Assembly (NCBI GenBank): GCA_003254905.1
Contig: QANU01074999.1
Span: 125,533 to 189,532, forward strand
Length of the DNA: 64,000 bases
Source of the DNA: Nissolia schottii
Taxonomy: Eukaryota > Streptophyta > Magnoliopsida > Fabales > Fabaceae
Reading direction: 5' to 3'
Below, one piece after another: positions 48,120 through 58,917 of this stretch. The position numbers and the translations under genes are program-made. The notes below the pieces were generated by a model. It was not told where the DNA came from. It searched no databases and saw only the letters and a list, made by a program, of their open reading frames with translations. The first letter of the stretch is position 1; each line of letters starts with the position of its first letter.

Positions 48120-50461
48120 CTATTTCTGGTCCTGTTCAATAAGGTGAGAGTCAATATCATTGCTGACATCAATGGCCAACTGCAGCAAGGAGTGAGGATC
48201 AGGAATGTGGTCTTTCAGCTTCTCATATTCCATGGTCCAATGCACCACGCTTCCCTCTCCCTGCGGTTCCACATGAATTTTGAACCAGAAGTTCTTGTAG
48301 TGCTCCAGCAGGTCTCCCTCCAACACTTTGAAAGTAATCTTATTGTTTTCAGCGTCTATGGATTCAACCAACTCCTTAGCCACACAAGCTTTGCCATCTA
48401 TGTCAAGTCCAAAAACAGGAGGGAATCAGATTCTCAGGTCAAAGAACCAAAGAGAAGTCATTAACCATAAGAGAAGTCATTAACCATGTTTATATCTTTA
48501 ACAATGTACTTTAACTCCAATTATTAATAGATCAGGATCCTCTACATTAGTGTTTTTTTTTTTCTTCTATGGTTTCATTAAGCGCAACTTAAATAAGCAA
48601 GCAAATTAAAGAGCCAAGAACACCCTGTCAAAAATCAATAAAGCTCGGTTCACGCAGATAACACTCGTTAAAATCTCCTTAAAATAGATTTTGTGAAAAA
48701 AAAAAAAAAACTCCAAGAAAAGAAAGAGTACTCCACAAAAAACGATTTAAGGCAACCAACCCACCAAAGCTAAGATAATCCCACAGCCTAACAAAACAGT
48801 GCCCCAAATCCACACCAAATCAGAGGCAAAAGCCAACACCAAGAACAGAACCAAACCATAACAAACACAAAAAAAGAGACAGACCACCAAAAAGGATCTC
48901 AATCTTCCAAACCAACTTTATTCTATGTTTGAATATTAAATAGAAAAGATTTTTTTCTTTTTTTTTTTTTTTGCTCCTAGGAGCATCATGCTCTTTTACT
49001 TTAAAGAAATACAATTTAGTCGTGCCAATTCAACATTTTCAAATATCCATAGAAATATTCATAATTGCTTCTTAATTTGTGTTTCTTAACCTAATTTTCC
49101 CATTTATTTCTAAAAATCAAATCCTAAATTTAAACTAAAAACGTTAAAAAAAAATTAAGAAAAAATCATGAACAAAAGTATATTACACACCCTTCATAAG
49201 TAACCCCATCGTTTTTTGAGTGCTTGTTAGACAATAATTACATGATAAATATTATGCGTACATCCAAACGTGCTTCTTGTTTTTTTTTTCTTATTATTTA
49301 TTTTTTCTCCCACTTCTTCCTTAATCTACCATCATATTTTTTTATAAGACGTTATGAATTTTAGAATTTTCATTTTTGTTTTGATTATATTTGTTGTTTT
49401 TAATTTTTCAAAAATTTATGCATGTGTTTAGGAAAATTTGTGTATGCTTGTTTAAAAGTATGTGGATATGAGTACCAAAGTTTTATTCTTCATCTTTGTT
49501 TTCATTTCCGTCATATTCTTTGTTTTTGATTATTCACAAGTTTGTGAATTCTTGTTTATGCTTGTTAAAAAGATGGTGCATCTTTTTAAAATATTTGTGC
49601 ATGGTAGAGAGAGTGAGTCAACATATTAAAAGTGTGAATACAAAGCAAAAGAAAAAATGTACAACAATTATTTTTTACAATTTAATATGTCACTGTTTCA
49701 TTTGATTTGATTTCTTATTAAAAAAAAGTTTATTCATATGTGCAAGAAAACATTTGTTTGTGCACTCAATTAACTCTCCGTATTACGTAGGCACGATATA
49801 CGGTGGCAATTTAGTGTAATACGGTGGGACCATTTATGATGTATCCTAATAGCGCATTAATTACAGAAAACGCAACTCGAGGAACAGAGAAGTCATTAAC
49901 CAAATTCATATTTGGCGTGTTACTTTTTCACTCACTATTATTGACGGATCAGGATCTTCTACCTCTGTTTTAAAAAAGGATCTCAATCTTCCTAATCAAC
50001 ATTATTCTATGTTTGAACTTTGAATAGTTAATAAGAATAAAAAATTTAAAATTTCCAAGTCGTTGTTGGATTCTGAACTGAACGACCTGCCGTCAAAATA
50101 CAACTCTGGGGCAGCAGCTCATTTTTCGTTTTACTATTAAAATGTTTTTAGTCATAAAATTATATATACTCCTCCTTCGGTACTGTTTTAACCGTTTAAA
50201 ATCAAACATGACGCATGCTAAGGTAAAATGTATTGATAAATATATATATATTTGACGAAAGATGCACATACCATGAACATAATTCCAGAAGATGATGGAT
50301 CCTTCAGTGCCCCATTCACCTTCGTGAATTTCAACACCTTGAACTTTCTCAGGGCAAACGTTGCCAATATGGTGGGTCCTGCTGCAGAATACATCATGGA
50401 ACTGCTCAGCGGAGGCCTTGATATGCACATCGGTTTCCAACTTCTCAACTTTAGATGCCAT
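48120..50461 (-). CDS. MLP-like protein (Bet v 1 superfamily), copy 5
   Basis: This two-exon gene has exon 1 at 50272-50461, intron 48398-50271 (1874 bases) and exon 2 at 48120-48397, encoding 155 residues. It starts MASKVEKLETDVHIKASA; the start was chosen over an upstream in-frame ATG at 50488 because it aligns with the other copies. The loop GEWGTEGS is intact and the end is DVSNDIDSHLIEQDQK. The donor is G|GTATGT and the acceptor CATAG|ATGGC, phase 1. Exon 2 is nearly identical to MLP4 exon 2. The intron contains two versions of one ancestral stretch (around 48452-48950 and 49884-50080), pointing to an unequal exchange with the breakpoint in the intron. The gene looks intact. Confidence 0.9.
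48551..48892 (-). mobile_element. LINE-like 3' fragment in the MLP5 intron
   Basis: Counterpart of 33906-34238, with the same ends and the same T-run on the low side. The two copies differ at scattered bases and in A-run lengths. Confidence 0.55.
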
Positions 50462-50557
50462 ATTTGCTTCACTCTCTATGCAACACAAAGCTGAAGAAAA
50501 TCAGAGGGAACTATGTATACTTATTGCATTACTTAAGCGGTGCCATTTCATTAATGG

Positions 50558-50567
50558 CCTTTTATAA
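50558..50567 (-). promoter_or_regulatory. TATA box of MLP5
   Basis: The minus strand reads ttataaaagg, about 100 bases above the ATG. Sequence above it runs into an A-run ending in an N at 50585, so the upstream promoter may be mis-assembled. Confidence 0.65.
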
Positions 50568-50849
50568 CCAAAAAAAAAAAAAAANTATGCTTAGTGCACT
50601 ACATATAACTATATAATTTTATTCTATTCAATTTTTGTAATATCAATATATGATTAATACAAAAAAAAAAATTCTAAAGCATAATCTCTCATGATCAATT
50701 AAAAACAAATCAGATAAACCTAAAATGATATCTTACATTTGTCTATTTTTTTTTGGAAGACTAACAATCATTATTTTTTCGAACCCCGAATGTGTAATAA
50801 TCACTTTCCTTTGTCACAACTCATAATAAAAAAATGTTATGGTAATTAA

Positions 50850-52800
50850 GAACAAAAATTAATGTCATGTAAATCATTAACTTCTAAATCCCTTCTAATA
50901 GTTTCCTCTATAGTTTTTCTAGGTTTCCCTTCCATCTAGCTATTGAGTTATTACCTGCCACTTGATGTACTCTCCTTATTAGGGATTTTAATGATCTTCT
51001 CCTCAAATGTCCAAACCACCTAAGAGGGGATTTTACCATTTTTGTACTATAGGTGCTACATCGACCTTCTTCCTATTGCAATCGTTCCTAATCCTAGCTT
51101 GTCCAGTGTGTTCACACATTCACCGTAGCATCCTCATTTTCACAACATTGAGTTTATTCTCTTGTTGGCTTTTTACTGCCCAAGACACAGTCCCGTATAA
51201 CATTGTTATACTTACAATTGTGCAACAAAATTTTTCCTTAAGCTTGAGTGGCAATTTTCTATCGCACAGAACTCCTGATGCATTCCTCCATTTCATCCAC
51301 TCAGCTTGGATCTTATGATTACTATCACTCTCTATCTCTCCATCATTTTGATAATGGAGCCAAGGTACTTGAACCTTATGACGTGTGGTATAGGATCGTC
51401 TCCAATTTTCCCCTCTATGTTTGGATTTGTACGCCTCTTACTAAACCTACATTCCATATATTTGGTCTTACTTTCTCTTATACGAAGACCATGTGTTTCC
51501 AATGCTTGTCTTTGTATTTCTAACGTTCCATTTAACTCTTTTCTTGACTCTCCCACCAAAATAATGTCATCTGCGAAAAGCATGCATTGGGGTATTGGAC
51601 CTTGAATGTGTTCAATAAGAACATTCAAGACAAGGCCAAAAAGATAGGGACTCAGAGTTGACCCTTGATGTAGACCAATGTTGATGGGCAATTCCTCTGT
51701 CGTTCCACCTTACATTATTATGCTAGTTATGACCCTGTCATACATATTTTTGATTGCTAGTATGTAAGCAATCTAAACTCCTTTCTTCTCTAGAACCTTC
51801 CATAAAATCTTTCTTGGGACCCAATCGTACACTTTCTCCAAATCAATGAAAACCATAAGTAAGTCTCTTTGGTCCTTCTGATATCTCTCCATCAATCTCT
51901 GTAATAGGTAGATTGCCTCCATGGCAGACCTCTTAGTCATAAAGCCAAAATAATTTTCTATGATGTGGGTCTCTTGTCGCAATCTCTACTCAATTATTCT
52001 TTCCCATACATTCATAGTGTGGCTCATGAGCTTAATCCCTCTATAATTTTCTCAATTTTGTATATCTCCCTTGTTTTTGAAGATGGGAACCAAGACACTC
52101 CTCCTCCACCCATCTGGCACTTTCTTTGACCTCATTATCTCGTTGAAAAGCTTTGTGAGCCACCATATTCATTTTTCTCCAAGGCATTTGCATACCTCAA
52201 TAGGTATGTTGTCTGGTCCTACTGCCCAACTATTCTTCATTCGCTTCAAAGCTTCTTTTACCTTTGCTTATTGCATTCTATGATAAAACTTATAATTCTG
52301 ATCTTCTTCTTTGATATTTAATCTATCTGATTGTGGGAGAAACTCCTAATCGTGATGTGTTGTTCTGTGGCCAGGACTTTACCCTACTCATCNTGTGAGC
52401 CACCATATTCCTTTTTCTCCAAGGCATTTGCATACCTCAATAGGTATATTGTCTGGTCCTACTGCCCAACTATTCTTCGTTCGCTTCAAAGCTTCTTTTA
52501 CCTTTGCTTATTGCATTCTATGATAAAACTTATAATTCTGATCTTCTTCTTTGATATTTAATCTATCTGATTGTGGGAGAAACTCCTAATCGTGATGTGT
52601 TGTTCTGTGGCCAGGACTTTACCCTACTCATCCTTAATGCATTTTATTTGGTCCAAGTCTTTTCCTCTTCTTTCCTTACCTTTAGCTAACTTGTAAACAC
52701 CCTTCTCCCCTACTATAGTTCCTTAGCCATCAAAAGCCCTATCTCGTGCTTCGCTCACTACCTTTTTTGTTTTTATCCTAGCTGTCTTATATTAAAATCA
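50850..52800 (-). mobile_element. RTE-type LINE, reverse transcriptase part
   Basis: Two minus-strand frames, 51773-51982 and 51332-51691, carry reverse transcriptase motifs. They include FGFMTKRSAMEAIYLLQRLM, FIDLEKVYDWVPR, GLHQGSTLSPYLFGLV and the catalytic MLFADDIILVGES, followed by RFKYLGSII. Sequence towards 50850 reads as the decayed C-terminal part and sequence towards 52800 as the region before the reverse transcriptase. The family is plant RTE. The endonuclease is missing and the frame is interrupted between the two pieces. A 239-base stretch is duplicated around an N at 52393. Confidence 0.85.
52154..52632. repeat. Near-identical 239-base duplication around an N
   Basis: Positions 52154-52392 and 52394-52632 differ at about three bases and are separated by one N at 52393. 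It lies inside the RTE element. An unmerged overlap of two contigs or haplotypes explains it best. Confidence 0.9.
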
Positions 52801-52809
52801 AGGTTTATA

Positions 52810-54439
52810 GGGGTGATGTTTCCGATTTTATGTGGGCTATGCTACTATTCTTAGTTTAATGGTTAGTCTTTAATTAACAAGGAAAGAAGACGAAATCAAT
52901 TTTGTGTGTTAAGTGAATTTTACTATATAGGCTTCAGTTTGAGTATTTTCTTACTATACATGATTCCAAAGTGATGAATCACGTTGTTGCTTGCTATACA
53001 AGCTTCATTTTGTTTTAGTGACTTTAGTCGGGACTAATCTCTCCGTAGGACTCGAGTTGTCATACCCATGAGGACTAAGTAACTATGTTATTATGCAAAC
53101 ATAAGCAATCTTAAAGCAATCTTAATTGTTTGAACGATTGTTTTTGGGATAGGATTAATTTTGAGAAATAAAAGAAAAAAATTAAAAACACAAATTAAAA
53201 GTATTGCAAAATTAGATGAGAGATGGCGTTATTACACACGACTTTCGTTACTCCTACCTATGTTACTAATTGATATCCTATCTAATTATGGTTCTTATTA
53301 GTGATTAATGGCCGGGGTTAATGATCGCTAGTCTCTCTCTCGGTCAAGTGGTCTTCTTTGTCAAGGTTGACCACACTAATCTCTTAGAGGCCTAAGCCTA
53401 TTCTAAGGTTGATTGCCCTAATCTATTGGCCTTACACACCACCACACATATCATGGTAATCCCTCTTGATGATTATTTCAACCTATGGTTTGACTAACCT
53501 AGTCCTATCTCACAATCTCTCTTTCTCATCTCATGCAAGGATACTAAACATTTACATGGTGATCAGGCATATAAACATTGCAACCAAATTAGAAAGACAA
53601 ACTTTAATACAACAAACAACCTCAATTGGATAGAAAATCAATGTCGACGGAGAACTTCCATCTATGCCCTAACTAGAGAGAATTTAGTTCATGGAGAGAG
53701 AAGGGAATACAAACATAGAAGAAATAAGGAAGAGATATATAGGAAAATGATAACCAGATAACCTCACGATTGATTGGAGTGATCAATAGAGTTTTCTTGT
53801 GCTTTCTACCTCTCTTAGGGTTGCCTCTTCTCTCAAAATCACAATTATGCTCCCCTTTTGGGTAAAGCACTAGTGGTTCTATCGATGGAGAAATTGTGAT
53901 GATTTTGAAATTCTTATTTTTTTTTCTTCAGCGAAGTCCTCCCGCTCGAGCATCATTAGAGGCTCACTCGATTGACCCTTGTAATTCTTTGAGACCAAAT
54001 TTGCTTGCTTCACTGTGTGTTGGAGCGCTATGAGCTATGCTCAAGTTCTCCTAGGGCTATAAATCTTCATATTTTTACTCTTCTTGGCTCCAAAGCATTT
54101 CAAACCTTTAAGGCTTCCTTCAATAGTCACTTAGCACTTGAAAAACACAAAAAAAAAAGAAATTCCCTATTTCTACCTAAACATGCCGATAGGTTAATTT
54201 ATGCAATCTAAGTTAATTTCTATATGATTGCATGTAATTACAATATAATATGCTAAAATGCCTAAGAACTACATGAACTACTAAGCAAAAGGAACTCTAA
54301 TTGGATTTATCATAACCCCTTCACTTGAGACCTGTGCTTGTCCTTAAGAAAATAAAAGAAAAAAAGAAAAGAAAATAACTATCCAATTAGATTAAAACAA
54401 AACTAAAACAAAATAATGTAAATCTTTTTGTTATGGTGA
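52810..54439 (-). mobile_element. Probable Ty3/gypsy LTR, minus strand
   Basis: On the minus strand a purine stretch (caagtgaagggg) precedes TGATAAATCC at 54312, as a polypurine tract precedes a 3' LTR. The body down to about 52810 is LTR-like, with a TATA-like stretch near 53735 and no frame of note. The other end is uncertain. Sequence at 54313-54439 looks like internal non-coding DNA of the same fossil, interrupted by the LTR at 54440. Confidence 0.4.
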
Positions 54440-55796
54440 TGATAGGGGGCTTTTATGCCCCCAATTTATCCCACCATAATTAAACATTACAACCTAAAAA
54501 TGTGTTGTTTAGATGCTTAATTACCTTGTTTTGCACTTGTCCTCCTTGTGTGTAATTTGGAAAATATGTGATTTAAGGAAAATTTTTGAGTATTTTATTT
54601 ATCTTGAGTAACCTATGCGTTTAACTTCTCTTGTTTGAGTCATAGGAACCAAGAACCAGTGCAAAGGAAGAGCAAAGAGAGTTGGAAGAAGATTTTGGAG
54701 GTGTTGAAGACCATTGCAATGAATGATGATTGCCAACAGAAATTGGAAAAAATTTCCAAAGTTATAAAGTAGTCCTCAAGCGTTTGTAGCTTTCAATAGA
54801 ATGACGTCTAATGCACGTCGTATACCTACAACCTTAATTTCAGAGTTTTATCTTATAAATAGGCTTAGGATGGAGATTAGGAGGCATCTCTTATCATGTT
54901 TACACCTTTCTCTATATTCTTTTTCACTCTAGGGTTTTGTTAGATAGTGCTTTACTTTCTCTTAGCTAGGATTTTGAGTTTTTGGAGCACTAGCATTGAT
55001 ACGCAAGTTCTTCTACTTATCAAATATAGTAACAGCTTCTTTTTAATTTATTCAAGTTTCTCTCTTCAATTTCCTTTAATCTTTATTCTTCCTTTTTAAT
55101 TTATAAGTTTGTATCCTCCACGTAGAGGAGAATTCTCCTAATACTTGCATGCAATAAATCAAGGAATAAGGATTAAATTGAAGTCCTGATTTATTATGTA
55201 TGTTCACCATTGTTGATTCTAATTTTTTTTTCTAATTAGTAATATGGTGATAATCTATTATTAGTTAGAGTATTCTTGGCTTAGTGAGTCTCTACTATGC
55301 ATGAGTTTTTTAAGTTGGGGTTTTCAGGTTGGTAAATTAATTAATTAATTAATCTTATTCAAGCCGATAAAAGAAAAGGGTTAATCTGATTATATTAGGT
55401 TGTGCAATTGGATGAGTATATTTAGTTTAGGAATTTAAGACTACCATCATGGTCGTTAGTTCTTACACTAATTAATCCCTTGGAGAAAGTGACTGTGATC
55501 TCCCTATGTGAATTGCATGTTAGTTGGAGATTTCTAGCTAATAAACAACACTCACTCCATGAATTATTATTTAAAACCAATGATATTTAATCCTTAGTCG
55601 GCGATAATCCATGTGCAGGTGTTTTGTCATTATTGTTATTATTTGTCCAAAACTGCAATTGGAAAACGCCCAGTTTTGTAAATTGATTAGTTTGTTTCCT
55701 TGTGAGATGACTGAAGTTATTTATATACTGCATTTTATTGAGTTGACTTGGCTTTTCAAATCCATTTGACAAAGGTAGGTGACAATCTCTATGTCA
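54440..55796 (+). mobile_element. Solo LTR, related to the LTR at 15451
   Basis: It starts TGATAGGGGGC and ends ctatgtca (1357 bases), matching the start, end and internal order of the LTR at 15451-16854. For example, both have a block reading gcatg(t/c)..ttagttgg/ttggttag and the phrase tcctccacgtagaggag or ccatggaggag. The flanks ggtga (54435-54439) and ggcga (55797-55801) look like a 5-base target duplication with one change. No gag follows, so it is a solo LTR. Confidence 0.75.
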
Positions 55797-57240
55797 GGCG
55801 ACCCTATAAACACCCCTTACAAAGTTGTGAAACTCAATGAGACACTTAAGCCGACACAACAACACTAACTATGAAAGCAGTAAAAACCTTTTTAGTTCTT
55901 GTGAAAGACTCAGATACAGAAAATTGGGGTTGTACCCCTCAATATTGCTACAAATAGTCAACTACATTAGTAAACATAAATCAAATGTCGAAACCACTGA
56001 ATCACCATTATGTACATACAAATCATGACTAAAAGAACTTAGCAAGTGCACGTGTGCATTATGGTAATCCAAGTCCAAATCAGATTAAGATTTTGCAAGT
56101 GTTCAGACAAAGATAGGATCCTATAGCTCAGTGTTTTTCCTTCTTTCTTTCCACTCAAGTTAGCACTAGACTAGATATCAACAGGACTTTTCTAAGCTTG
56201 TAATGTAAGGTTTAGATGGGGGTATGATGAAATAATAATTTAAGCTTTATTTTGTCATACCCTCAACTTGAGGAATCCTCTCTCCTAGACCCACTCATAG
56301 CTTAACCCCCAACTTTAGGTGGTTGCGCACTCATGCCTCTTTTCGGTTTTTCAACAATCCACTTACCTTTATTTCCTTCCTTTTTTTTCACTTCTTTTTG
56401 TTTTTCTTTTTTCACTACTATTTTTTTCTTTTCTATCTTTCACTCTTTCACACCCTTTTCACTTCCTTTGCGGTCATGTTTTGATTTGAAGCATGAGATA
56501 CTTTTTGTTTTTACAGGGTCATACCCTATGAAATGACTCTAAAAGTTTCGACTTGATGGTATCCAAGGATCAAATTATGCAATTCATTTCATTTCATTTT
56601 CAGATTCTCATAATTTGGAAGCCAGCCGTGGAGACGCGAGATGTCAAGCTATGAACCTCGATTGTCACCAACTTTTCAGGCTTCATTGTTTTCTTTGTTT
56701 GTCAATATGATTACGCCTTATTTTATTAAATTTTTCCTCTTTATAATTGTATTTTAGTTTCATTTCAAGCTGGACATACTAATCCAAGCATGCTCCCGCT
56801 TGCGAGAGGCCATTAAAAATAAATGCGATTAGTTAGATATTTAAGAATTAATCACTAATTTATTATTCTCATGAGTCTGTAAGACTTCCATTTCATATAA
56901 TACACTACCTTGTCATCAAATAATAAATTCTCAATTTCAGATTTCTCTCCATTCTCTCAACCGTTTTTCGACCTAACTTAGTATATCAAGCATTAATATT
57001 TCACATATTTGTATTGGACTAAGCTTTCACACATAATTGAACGAACTCAACAAACGTGGATAGAATAGGCATACACTGGTTATTTATATAAACCGTCCAC
57101 ATTGATCTCTCAATACAAGGGAATGTTCAAAACAACTAGAAGAAGCAAACATCATTATTTAACTTCCAAGTCAACAAGAGGCGCTGATTATTTATATAAA
57201 CCCTTATTATACATATCCGTTCTCTTTTCTTTGCCTTTAG
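55797..57240. other. Spacer, possible internal retroelement DNA
   Basis: From 55797 to about 56820 the composition (gataccctcaacttgagg, a T/C-rich run at 56340-56470, catgctcccgcttgcgagagg) is like the non-coding interior of a Ty3/gypsy element. It may continue the fossil at 52810-54439. No domain is recognised. Confidence 0.35.
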
Positions 57241-57244
57241 TGCT

Positions 57245-58590
57245 GCTATGCCTTGATGAGATGAGCATCAGCTTCTTTGGTGAACTTGGTTGCCAAATCC
57301 AGGTAGGCAAAGGGAGGTGCAATGTCCTTACCTTCTCATATTCGTAAGTCCATATAGCAACGGCACCATCCTTATCAGTCATTTAAAAGTGGGCCCTAAG
57401 TGTCTTGTACTGAGGACTGACATCTCCATCCAAGAAGTTAAATGCACGTGATTTGTTCTTCTCATCAATGGCCCAACTTGCCACCTGTTGTTCCATGAGC
57501 AATCAATATCAATAGCAAATATATAAGATTTAATGATACTTTAATTGTTATGCATTTACCGTATAAACTCTTTTTAATAAATCATCCAATCAAATCTTGT
57601 TACCTAGATAAAAATGTCGAACTCTCTCACTCACTTTTAAAAAGTTGTACATATAAAATAATTTGAATAGATACATATAAAAGTTTTAAGCGTGTTATGA
57701 TAGTTTTAAAAGTTTGAGTTGAATTCCAAACTTATTTAAAGGTCTACATGATAATAAAAAAATATGCTAAAGAAATTCACTTTTAAATCGGCCCAATGAC
57801 TTCTAAATAAACCAAAAAATACATTTCTACTAAAGCTCAAACTAAAATTTTAAATAGGCTTATAAAAAAAACCTGTTTATATAAAATAATAATATAATTT
57901 AATTTAAGACACCAATTTTTATGTCAGGGTAATGTAAAAAAATTTTACACTCAGACAATCATATGTTGTCACATCAGTTAAAGCGGTTGAATTTTACATC
58001 CATAATTTTTAAAGTTGACTCTCACAGAACAACACATGATTAAATAATTATGTAAAACTCACATTGCCGATGCATATAAATTAATATCTTAATTTTATTA
58101 ATTTATATAAAATAATAATAATTTAGTATAAATAGGTTGGTCCATCGATCAGACTTAATAAATTATATATTTTTTTTATAAATAGAAATTCCATTTTATA
58201 TTATAGTATGTAGCCTTATCTAACTTGGTTGTTAAGTAGGCTGAACCAGTATAATGCAAGTCAGGCTTGACATCCGTTACCCATTTGATTTGCTTTACAA
58301 AATTAGAAGTATAAAAACTACCTAACGTGTAAGTCCATTGCTTAACAGAACCAATGCTATGCCAGTCGCCTTGATGAACTTTTGCCTCATGCACACTTCC
58401 AGAAATGTATTGAAGTGCACACTTCCAGAATTTTTTCCTTATCCATTACTGAAGGCAATAATGAAAAGAATAAAATTTGCCATATCCTATATGTATACCG
58501 AAGATAGAAAATGCTATGTCTACGTAGTTGTAATCAAGTTCCGTATTCCCTTGCCCACTAAGCTTAATGGTTCCTTACATGCATGTGGGC
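57245..58590 (-). pseudogene. MLP-like pseudogene of another subgroup
   Basis: Exon-2 relict at about 57245-57485 reads, in pieces, AIDEKNKSRAFNFLDGDV, TDKDGAVAIWTYEYEKV and APPFAYLDLATKFTKEADAH. Exon-1 relict ends at about 58322 with VHEAKVHQGDWHSIGSVKQW then TYTLG, and a donor G|GTAGTT in the same phase as the other MLP genes. The N-terminal part (about 58400-58590) is barely readable apart from LSG. Exon 2 has an internal stop (after LRAHF) and at least two frameshifts, one at its first codons and one after YEYEKV. The HQGDW and DEKNKS words resemble the MLP423-like subgroup, not the five neighbours. It is a dead host gene copy. Confidence 0.75.
57905..58092. mobile_element. MITE in the pseudogene intron
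   Basis: The left end is aagacaccaatttttatgtc. The right end, reverse-complemented, is aagatattaatttatatgca. The interior has ttttacactcagac and gtaaaactcac words. It is about 188 bases and non-coding. Confidence 0.5.
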
Positions 58591-58917
58591 TTGAGAATCT
58601 TTAACTTTTCCATATGCTCTTTCGGCATGTTTGGATGCCTGTGAATATAATATTCAAATTAAAATATCCTTTTCCATTTATGTCATAAAAACCTAACTTT
58701 TTTTATGGAGAATTGATAACCCTAACTTTCTATATATTAAATTATTTTTATTTTAGTCTTTAGATCCTAATAGCATGCATTGCATAATTAGATTTTACTA
58801 AGGACTAAGGTTGTGTTTGGATGGGGTATTTTTAGGGGGGTAATGTAAATTTTTAGAGGATTTCCATTAATTTGTTACAAAATTCCTTGTTTGGATACCA
58901 AATAAAAATTATTGAAC

